Shown one piece after another: positions 55,373-64,000 of a DNA stretch of 64,000 nucleotides. The stretch spans positions 454,453-518,452 of the forward strand of contig JAJVDF010000489.1 of assembly GCA_022410635.1 (NCBI GenBank), in the 5' to 3' direction. Source of the DNA: Tretioscincus oriximinensis. Taxonomy: Eukaryota; Chordata; Lepidosauria; Squamata; Gymnophthalmidae. The translations under genes and the position numbers were made by a program. Under the pieces are notes generated by a model. That model made no database searches. It saw only the letters and a list, made by a program, of their open reading frames with translations, and was not told the DNA's origin. Each line of letters begins with the position of its first letter. The stretch's first letter is position 1.

Positions 55373-57907
55373 CATCTTAAGTGCTTAATGGCTTTGTGTT
55401 GGGATGTTCTGACCTGGGAAAAGGGGGAGGGGGAAGAGTACAGGAAGAAGTGTGAAGTAGAGGTGATCTAGTTTAGCAGAACTGGAGAGCAAAGTTTTTT
55501 TCTTTCTTTGCTGTTTTGTTCTGTCACATCACTGGTCTATGCAGTCCAAATGTTTAACATTGGTAGGCAGTTGTAAAACCTGTATTCATACTGTACAAGA
55601 GTGATTTGACAAGAGGATATCAGCAAAAAGTGTAGATTATGGGAACGAAATCCAAGAGTTTGATGGTGTGAAAGCCAGCTGGATGTTGTACTTGATACAC
55701 TACAGTAAAATAACCACGTCACAAACCTGGAAAGCAGGACAGAAGTGTCAAAAAACAGAAACTTTCAAAAGAAGCTGAAACACATGGGAGTTGTAGTTCC
55801 CCAAAGAATACTTCCAAAATACCCTTTTCCAAAAAGTGCAGACAAGAGTAACAAAGCAGGTCTTGCCACATGCTTACCTTTGGTAACCCTCAGTACAGGT
55901 CTGCAAAGAATTATTCAGAAGAGCCATGCACACTCCAAATGAGTCCTGTAGTTTAGGTATACTAGTGAAACTTTAATAGCATCCTACAAGCAAGAAAATG
56001 TCGCTGTCTATATCCATCTGTTTTTCCTTAAACTCCTCAAATTTTTACAATCTTGGAAAATGGACTGCACTGAATGATGATATCAATCATATGATGTTCA
56101 TAGATTTTGGAACCTGTTGAGGCTTCCTGTAGCCTTTATAGCACTTGACCCAATCAGAGTTCAAAGAGGCTGCATCACCATTAAGGATATTTTGTGAGTT
56201 TGTAGCAGCATCATGTAGAATTTACTCATGGTGTATCAGCCATCCTTTTGCTAAAAGGTCCTTTGCCCCATTTTTCTGTTTGCTCATTTTTTCTGATTCA
56301 GCAGCATAATCTGACAGAAAGCTTCTGTTGGGCCTTCCTTACAAAATTTTGGGCCTTGCCGTAAAAGCTCATTGGCTCCCTGCTTGCAGGGAATGCTGGG
56401 AATTGTAGTTAAGGCAAGCACAACAATGACTTCTGGGACTTGAGATGTTGCGAGAATATCAGGATGTAACAATGACAGAGAAGGAACTGCACGGAAGATT
56501 GGAGGTAAATGGAGATGTCCTTGGGAATGTGTTGTCTTGCTTTTAAAAGGAATAGTGATTTTAAACTGGTAATGGGGAAGCAGGCAGAGTCTCCTGAAGA
56601 ACCTGGAAAGGCTACACNGGCATGTCTAAACATTACCCCCCAAACAGATGTATGCAACTGTTACAGATATTTTGGAGAGCCCACGTCCAACCAAACTGCA
56701 CATGTCAATAGATCCATTTAATAGAGGATGACATTCCTTTAGGAAGATCCTTCCAAGTTGTGAAGCAGAGGGATTAAAGAAGGAAGGTTTCTGCAGTTTT
56801 GCATAATTAGGAATTTTCCGACCAACTTCAGGTTCAGAAGACAACCATGCAGAATGCTGTGGATTTTTTCTGGCAGCAATAGTAATCAGGGTTATGGAGT
56901 TCTATTAGAAATCTTTTAACAGGAATTGCCAGTGATTGAGTTTAAGACACATGTTTATGCAAAATCTAAGTTTCACTGCATAGGGCTATATTACCCACAG
57001 CTTGCATGTAAAATAATACTTGACTTGGTTGTAAGTTGATGAAGCTCTGACTTTTAATAATAGAGAGGTTTGAAAATATGGCTAGGTTGATTTAATATTA
57101 TTTCCTGGAGGATCAGATCACTACATGTGCTGTTGTTGGTAAAANTCAGCATGCAGAGATATCTTCATTACTAAATGCCCCAGTGATTACATCTATCCAG
57201 AAAGACTGACAACTCATTGTTGATGATTATTGATGGAAATGTCTTGGTTATTATTGTGCAGGGCAACCAAAGGAGTGGGGAGAAGAGTTTATATCTTACA
57301 GAATACAATATAATCATCTGGCATTTCATGTGGTGACATCATAGCTTTATCATTTAAAAAGAATTATTTATTTAAACAATGTTTTATTTCTGTCTTGAAG
57401 CCAGACTTCTGAACATGTATTATGTGATATGCTGTGGTTAAAAAATCTTTCATTCTTTATAGCTGAGAGCAGGAAACACAATTAGATCATGCCTTTTTGA
57501 CTGGTTTTGGGTTGTGATAGGATTATCAATGACAGCAACTGATAATTTCAGTATTAGCTTAAATTTCTAATGGCTAGGACATGGGTGGCAACTAAACACA
57601 CAATTCAACTTCATTAATCTGTCCTGTTTTGGAAGTTTTTATATTCGACTTTTGTGATTTAATGCTAACTGTTAACAAAAATGATACTTGCACAACTCCA
57701 ATTTAGTTTCTACTGCTTTTGAATTTCTTCCAGTAGTATAGCGGTCAACAATAAGTGGGGAATATGCAGTTTCTGAAAGACAATACAACAGTTAGAGTAG
57801 CGCCTTCCTCACCAATTTTGAAATACAGAAATCTCTCAATGTTCAAAATAGCCACAATTGTTGTTTACCCATTTAGGATTTATGGACCATTACATGCCAG
57901 TCGATTT
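55373..57907. other. No gene recognised
   Basis: Unique-looking DNA. TGGGAGTTGTAGTTCCCC (55787-55804) and GAATGCTGGGAATTGTAGTT (56391-56410) are the kind of 'TGGGARTTGTAGT' phrase common in vertebrate DNA-transposon ends. They may mark unassigned elements. The short frames between 56.4 and 56.9 kb overlap on both strands and are unrecognised. Confidence 0.4.
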
Positions 57908-58310
57908 CAGAGAAAGTCGCTATCACACAACACTAGGACTAGGGGGCATAATTCTGATGGGCAGAAGAGTGAGGACAAACAAAGGAAAGTAATTTTTTTT
58001 TCAGAGAGTCATCGGCCTATGGAATTTACTTCCTGAAGCTAGCAGTTTGGATAGCTTTGAGACTGGATTAGACAAGTTCATGGAAGCCAAGGGTATAAAC
58101 AGCTACTAAGATGGATGTCTTGATACTACCTCCGAGAGGGATCAACAGGCAGTATTCCTGAAATGTCTTTTGCAGGGCATTGAGAACAGATGAAGATTTT
58201 GCCTTCTTCTGTTCCAGACTCCCCAGCTGCAATTGGTGGGCCTNTGTGTGAGACCGAATGCTGCATTAGATGGGCTCTGACGTGATTCAGCAGGGCTCCT
58301 TTTTATGTTC
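57908..58310 (+). mobile_element. CR1-like LINE 3' end
   Basis: Plus-strand family 3' part: CACACAACACTAGGACTAGG, CGGCCTATGGAATTTACTTC, GAGACTGGATTAGACAAG, GGGTATAAACAGCTACTAAG and then the 3' UTR to TTTTTATGTTC. The coding part is shifted and shortened (the 'EEVVVAN' stretch is deleted near 58036). The PLE fragment begins at the next base. Confidence 0.85.
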
Positions 58311-58649
58311 AGCAAGGGAGCTTGTAGTACTTGGAGACTAACAGGAGAAATGTAGGTGGCATGAGCTTTCACAGAAACGTCTACTTCTTCAGATGCTAGG
58401 GGACCAATGTCAGGAACAAACTTTATAGGACATGTAAATGTGGTATGGGGATAAACTAGATGAGAAAAACAGCTAAATAGCAGAAGTTAATCCTCCCAAG
58501 AAGAGGAAAACAACTGAAGTAACAAGATTCATTTGGTTGATTGTGTATCAATCAAATAGTTAACTGGTATTATAATAATGTATAATGTGCCAGAAAACAA
58601 CTGTCTCTGTCAAGTCCCTTGTTGATGGACTGGAATCTGTGCATGTATT

Positions 58650-58868
58650 CTAGTTCTGTTGCTTCTCTTTCAAATATCCATTTGTAGTTTCTTTGTCCAA
58701 GGATTGCAGTTCTGAGGTCTGAGATTGAATGTTCTGGAAGATTGAAGTGTTCTGAAACTGGTTTTTGTGTTTCTCATTCAGAATATCAAACTGTCCTGTT
58801 TGCCCAATGTAGAGTACTGAAAGGCATTGTTGGCAGAAAATGTAATACACCACATTAGAGAATAGCAA
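58650..58868 (-). pseudogene. PLE GIY-YIG endonuclease fragment
   Basis: A 72-codon frame, including NVVYYIFCQQCLSVLYIGQT. In Penelope-like elements this C-terminal nuclease nicks the target DNA to prime reverse transcription. The two halves of the signature (YYI and YIG, 12 residues apart) are kept, as is the CxxC between them. After TGQ the family normally continues with a catalytic Arg. Here a deletion and frame changes follow, so catalysis is unlikely. Later residues (NIQSQTSELQSLDKETTNGY) are in a shifted frame. Confidence 0.75.
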
Positions 58869-58901
58869 GTTAAAGTGCTACTAATATTGTGGGTGGTATG
58901 A

Positions 58902-59141
58902 TTAGATCCCATTATTACATTGCCAGGGAGGATGTTTGAGCAGAGTTAGCATCTGGGTTTGTTGCATGGCCTTGTTGTCATCCGAGCTGTGTGTCCTCTT
59001 ACGTGTAAGTATCCATTGTAGATTAGGCGGCTGTAGGCAAGCAAAGGTCTGCCACCAAAGAGTAAGATTATTTTCTGTAATAGTTTGTAGTTCATTGATC
59101 ATACTTTTGAGAGGCCTCAATTGAAAGCTGTATGTAACCAC
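58902..59141 (-). pseudogene. PLE fragment upstream of the endonuclease
   Basis: A 79-codon frame: LRPLKSMINELQTITENN, then FACLQPPNLQWILTRKRTHS, then a stop after NNGI. The 'PPNLQ..LTR' segment is typical of the linker between RT and GIY-YIG in Penelope-like elements. It is joined to the 58650-58868 frame by a frameshift. The RT itself lies beyond the truncation. Confidence 0.7.
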
Positions 59142-59203
59142 TAATAGTGTTATATACTAATGCCATGTCCTTCTATCCTACTATCTTCTTATGTCTTATC
59201 AAT

Positions 59204-59816
59204 TAGACTGACCAGATTTTCTGAGGCCCAAACTGGGGTAATTAATATTCATGCTAATTTGCATATTCATGAGTATGCAACTCACCCACCAACATGCATA
59301 CCCCTCCAAAATCCCTGCCTGAGAAATCTGAAAAGGGAATTTATTGAAAAATGAGAATTTATTGTAGTGCATGAGNATTTTTTGAAGTGAATTTTTTTTG
59401 AGAAATTTGCATATATTTTTTTACTGAGGGGAGAGTGCCTTCAGGAGCTGGCCTTGGTTGCTAGAGCCCCTTAGTGTGGTGCAGTGATTTTAAAAAATCA
59501 TATTTTTTTAAAATATTTTTTTTTCCTCAGCAAAAAATGAGGTAATTGCCCCCCCAGGGAGGGCAGGATAGATACCCTAAAACTGGGTCCCCCCCAAAGG
59601 GGTCATCTTTTCAGCCTATATCAACCTTCTATTCCTTTTTGGGGGGAGATGAAAACCCAGTTTTGTGGTGCGATTTTTCCTGAGGAAAAAAAAATAAAAA
59701 AAGAAAACTTTTTCAAAAAAAATCTTTTTGAAAACATTTTTCCTCAGCAAAAAACATGAGGCACTCCAAAACTGGGTATCCTTTCCCCCCCCAAAAGGGG
59801 TCATCTGGTCAGTCTA
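59204..59816. mobile_element. 613-bp non-autonomous DNA element with 14-bp perfect terminal inverted repeats
   Basis: TAGACTGACCAGAT (59204-59217) is the exact reverse complement of ATCTGGTCAGTCTA (59803-59816). Inside, a unit of about 80-90 bases (TTTTCCTCAGCAAAAAA, then AAACTGGGT, a C run, AAAGGGGTCATC) occurs directly at about 59520-59611, inverted at about 59636-59690, and directly at about 59737-59809. The left end carries a further partial inverted copy (CTGAGGCCCAAACTGGGG). There is no coding capacity. The 'GACCAGA' end resembles vertebrate hAT-type MITE ends. The target duplication is unclear: TA if the repeat starts at GACTG, and no convincing 8-mer. Confidence 0.72.
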
Positions 59817-62800
59817 TTCTATGACATAATCTCTCTATCTAATTCTCTGTCGTGCTCCTTTCATCTGCCTCAATCTTTCCTAGAACTGAGGTCTTTCAGA
59901 AGAATTCTGTTTTCTCCATGAGTTNTATCTTCTCCAGGATTTATGTGACCACACTATCCTAGGTACCAGTGATGTTGTTAGTCGTTCTTGCATATGTTCT
60001 TACCACTTCTTCTTAATTTATTTCAGTTAGGCCCCTAGACTTTTGTCTTTTATTATGTCCATTTTTGCATGGAATATTCTTTTAATATCCCAGTTTTTCT
60101 TGAAGATACCTCGACTTTCTCATTCTGTTTTTCTACTTCTTGTTAAATTAAGAAGACCTTATCTTTTTCCCTTTCTTCCCTGCCTTTTGCGTTCTTTTAT
60201 TCTCAGCTTTTTGGAAAGTCTCTCATCAGCCATTTTGCTTTCTTGTCCTTTGTTTTCTAATTGTTTTTGTTGCCTATTATACAGTTCTGTTTTGTTTAGG
60301 ATAGACTAGAATTTAATTCTGTTGATTTAAATAAAAGAGTTTCTTGTTTTTTTCATATATAGTAGTATACAACCCCCACATTAGAGGAAGACCTGTTTCT
60401 ACTGCTGTTTTCTTTCTCTGTTACCTCTGTGTTGAGTTTTAAATTGCAGGCTCTTTGGGATAAAATCCAGCTGCTTTGTATTTTGTTAAGTGTTGGATTC
60501 CTGACGGCAGCAAATAAACAAATAAATAAATATTTCTGAGATTTATGTCTGGCCCAGTCCTTAGACTTTGAAGAGCAAACATTAATGATACAATGACATT
60601 TACATTTAAATGAACTTATCTGGTTTCAGTTATAGAATTAATCACGGAAACTCGTATCTTTTGGCAATTGCATTGCCTTAATTGTTGCATTTTGACCTTT
60701 CGAGAAAGGAAGAAGTTAGCTAATTATTGGTTGCTTTGAATTTTGATTTTGCCTGTTTAAAAGTGTCGGTTTTTCCTGCATTTATATAGTACAAAGCANC
60801 ATTTGTAATGGAAAACTGGGTTCTGGTTTGCTAACTTCACAGTAACTTATGGTAACCATATGGTTCTAGTAATTTCATGTATGTGTGCTGATGTCTGGAA
60901 TTAAGTAGTTTTTGGCCCTGCACTGAAAATATGTTGATGGTCACTCAGAGGTCACTGAATAATTGGCCTGTTTTGCTATAGCACAGAACAACCTACTTAT
61001 CTCATGTGCTCAAGTTACTCCATCTGGGGAAAATGGTAGAGAAGAGGGGTTCATACAAGGAAAAAGACTCAATGAAAAGGAAAATATTTTCCAGGATTAA
61101 TAATGTTAATCAAAACATAAAAGAAATGAAAAAGAATTCTGTTTGAAAAGGAAGAAGTGCTGTGACGAGTTGTGACCTCTGGTTTTCTCTTGAGTCCTCA
61201 TGCTTGAAACCAAATCTAGTTTTAATGTTCACCAGGTGTCATTAAGAGTATTCTACTTCCTTTCAAGATAGGAAATCTAGGATTTCCATTTCAACTTACG
61301 CTCTGCAAGGAAATATGTTCATTTTCCTCTCAATTCCATTTCAAGAATTTGAAAGATACAAAGCAGTTGGAGAGCAATTTGTTCCATCCTTAAACTCATA
61401 GAAATATAAGACTATTAATTTAAGTAAGTTAAACTTTGAAACAGTAAGCTAAAATGCCCAGCGGATGCCTTTTTTCTGCTGTCTGTCCCTGAACTCAGGC
61501 ACATTCATTTCATGTGTGATACAGTTTCCTCCTGGTTTTCTCTTTTTCAAAACATTGGCTGCCTTTCTCAAGATCACTTTGATGTTTGTTTGTGTATGGA
61601 ACAATGGTTTAATTCAAAATGAAGGTAATTAGAAGGTTCCCCAAGTAAGGAAAAGGGAGGAGATAGCAGCAGATCTAATATCTAGGGACTTCTCATGGTC
61701 TACATTGCTGTTTCTGTTTTAAGTATATAATCAATTATTCCTTTTCTCTAAGGATGGATACTTCAAAAATAAATATTTTATGAATTATCTTTTAACATCA
61801 TATCATTTACACTTGAAAGTGGTACATATATGTTCTTTTTTTATTAAGGACAATCTGTACTGAAATACATGGAGCCCAGAGTCAGCTTTTCTGCTCTTAG
61901 AGTGATTTGAAATTACCAAATATAAAATGATAAAAGGAACAAGAATGTGTACCGCTCTTAAGATGGAATGAGGAAGAAAGAGGAGAAATCGTTCACAAAG
62001 ACTTTTAAAATGAGAAAAAAATAATCTGTTAATTATTGGTTGATGATCTGTTGAGCAGTTGGTAGTTGGTCAACTATTTGTTAGCCAATTAAACTGTGCA
62101 GCAAAGCTAGTGGAACTCTAGGCAGGAACATTTTATATACAAATAAAAAGTTAGAATTCAGCTAAACTTTAAAACTAACCAGAGAGATTTGTAGAGTTAA
62201 ATTCTGGTTTAGAGAAAAACCAATGAGAAAGACTAATGGAAATATTGTTTCATTTAAAGTCTGGGCCAAAGCTGAATCTGTCAAAGAAATCAAATGTCCT
62301 TATAAGTGGAAACAACAAAGTATAATTTTGCTTATTCAACATCCTGCTTTGTTCATTTTATAAATATTACCAATATTAGAATATTATAAAAAGGAAATGC
62401 TACTGTTCTATCTATAAATAAAACCCGAGGTGCCTGGTCATGAACAGCCTCACTTGCAGGGGATCTCATTGGATGGATTGGACTGCCTCTCAGCCATTGA
62501 CATCTCATTTGATGGGAGGAAGCAAGTAGTACAGAGGCAGCAAGAAGAAGGTGTCAAAAAGTAAGACATATAACAGTTCTGTGCATTTAGTAAGTTGGCT
62601 GGGCAACAGAGGCACTGGTGAAGCTTGAGAGCACTTTCCGTCTTAACTGTGGTCAGAGAAGGCAGTATTTGTGGGGTCAGGGGTGCTTCTGCACCTCCAC
62701 TGCCTCCAAAAAGAGGCAGGAGCAGGCAACATTTTGAAAACCAGCAGGGCACTTGAATCACAAGAAGCACAACAGTGGTTTCCAGTTCAGTGACATTTGT

Positions 62801-64000
62801 AGCTGCTTAGGCAGCTGATTGTGCAATGGAGGCCAAGGGAGGAGAAAGAGGGGGAAGGAAGAAGAGGAGGAGAAAGGGGAAAAGAAGGGGGGAGGATGAG
62901 GAGAAAAATTATGCAGTTCATTTTAATGGACTTTTCAGCTTGTAAACAATTTGTCAAAGAGTCTACTCCAATTCGCTACAGTATGTCAACTAGATTTTTC
63001 CTATGGTGTACTATTGCAAATACAGTTTAATTTTATTTAATTTGTTTAGTTTTTGTTGTTAATCATATTTTTTAAACTCTGTGTCCTCTGTCTTTTTGGT
63101 TTGGGATTCCCACTACTTGTTTGCCCACTTTAACCCCACCCTTCTACCCCCAAATGAGAGGGAATGCATGAGTTTGTTAAGAATTCAAAGCAAAACATTT
63201 ATTTGCAGTTAGTTACTTGCGTACTCTAAAGTGTAATGATAGGTTCCAGTAAACCTTGTGCAATAAATGTAATTAAAATGTGATACAGTAAAACCACAAC
63301 TAACTGTGGCAGGAAGAAGAAAGTAGCTTTTGTCAAAGGCTAGGTTAAAGAGGTAGGTCTATACAGTGCATTTTAAGAATATACTGAAATGGAGCTAGAT
63401 ACACACCAGAGGGGAGATCAGTTCATAAACTGCTGACTACAGTAGAGAATATGATTTTGTTTTCTTCTTTTGGAAAACCAATATGTTTTTCCTTCAGAAT
63501 ACCTGGCAGAAATCCTAGGTCAGGATAACTCAGTCCACTGACTCATTCTGCCACAATCAGTAGGATTTGGTACAGAGGAGAAGCGTTATAACCTTTTCTC
63601 ACCAATTTTCTAGGTTACCACCAACTTGGAAACTGCAGTTTGAAAAATTTAGTCCTTCCTTCTTTCATTGCAATTCAGTTGGGTAAGGATTTGGACATTC
63701 AGTTGTACATTTGATGGCAACAGGAAAGCCTTTGAGAAAATGGTTACTTGGAAAGTTCTCACATGCATATATCTCATTTGAAAAGAGCTTTTTATTAGTT
63801 CCATCAAAAGACTGTTGTCAATTGTTAGATAGGGTTTCAGACCACATGTGGAATCTCAGGTTTTTTNGGGGGGATCTTATATTGTATGCAAGCTTGGTGT
63901 TACCACATAAAAACTGGGATAACACTTTGCATCTTTAATAGAAATTTTCACCAGGCACTGGTGTTTATGTGTGTGTGTGTCACTTTTTACATTCATTAAT
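59817..64000. other. No gene; unique-looking right end
   Basis: AT-rich DNA with short unrecognised frames. It includes an AAAT-type run at 60512-60531, a purine-rich tract at 62829-62903 and a short GT run near 63968-63981. A minus-strand 106-codon frame (62450-62770) has no recognisable domain. Confidence 0.45.
62829..62903. repeat. Polypurine (GA-rich) tract
   Basis: About 75 bases consisting almost entirely of A and G (GGAGGAGAAAGAGGGGGAAG and so on). Such tracts can form triplex DNA. The charged frame through it (62821-63030) reflects composition. Confidence 0.9.

Larger units (their letters stand above)
58311..59145 (-). mobile_element. Penelope-like element (PLE) fragment with GIY-YIG endonuclease and 3' UTR
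   Basis: On the minus strand, coding remnants (59141 to about 58560) are followed by a 3' UTR ending near 58311. Recognisable pieces in order: PPNLQWILTRKRTHSSDDN, the linker that precedes the endonuclease in PLEs; VVYYIFCQQC and LYIGQTGQ, the paired motifs of a GIY-YIG nuclease; and in shifted frames phrases corresponding to REATELEYMHRFQSINKGLD. The UTR holds CTGAAGAAGTAGACG, TGAAAGCTCATGCCACC and TTAGTCTCCAAGTACTAC, the blocks from which the inverted elements at 9.6, 17.4 and 39.2 kb are built. Confidence 0.8.

Noticed and set aside
62821..63030. Arg/Glu/Gly-rich frame
   Set aside because: A consequence of the polypurine tract at 62829-62903.

Overview
The window looks like intergenic or deep intronic DNA from a vertebrate, most likely a non-avian reptile and probably a squamate (lizard, possibly a gecko). 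This is inferred only from the repeat mix. AT-rich non-coding DNA is broken up by L2 and CR1/CR1-like LINEs, a 5'-truncated L1, a Penelope-like element (PLE) with a GIY-YIG endonuclease, tRNA-derived SINEs, and short hAT- and Harbinger-like DNA elements. I recognise no host protein-coding exon, rRNA, functional tRNA or CRISPR array. Many isolated N bases are scattered through the window.

Layout. 0-5 kb: a CR1-like 3' end, a CR1 tail, a head-to-tail cluster of three tRNA-SINE copies on the minus strand, and a 1.4-kb L2 on the plus strand. 5-15 kb: older CR1, L2 and SINE pieces, a (TA)n palindrome, and a perfect 70-bp inverted-repeat element with a 12-bp target duplication at 9.6 kb. 15.5-17.7 kb: a 1.5-kb CR1-like LINE on the minus strand with an intact reverse transcriptase core, then an older inverted PLE-derived element. 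17.7-31.8 kb: mostly unique-looking DNA with two L2 tails and a Harbinger-like MITE. 31.8-34.2 kb: a CR1-like LINE on the plus strand, an L1-like 3' end and a SINE. 35.8-36.4 kb: an L2 split by a hAT-like MITE with a recognisable 8-bp duplication. 39.2 kb: a second inverted PLE-derived element. 42-51 kb: CR1, L2 and MITE remnants. 52.5-55.4 kb: a minus-strand L1 carrying the 3' part of ORF2. 57.9-59.8 kb: a CR1-like tail, a PLE fragment, and a 613-bp element with 14-bp terminal inverted repeats. 59.8-64 kb: unique-looking DNA.

The elements fit a donor/parasite pattern. The tRNA-SINE ends in a sequence resembling the L2 3' end, so L2 may have mobilised it. The palindromic elements at 9.6, 17.4 and 39.2 kb are built from what appears to be the PLE 3' untranslated region, seen next to PLE coding sequence at 58.3 kb. 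They share outer and inner breakpoints and look like a non-autonomous family made of a PLE 3' end joined to its own inverted copy. This is the most interesting structure in the window.
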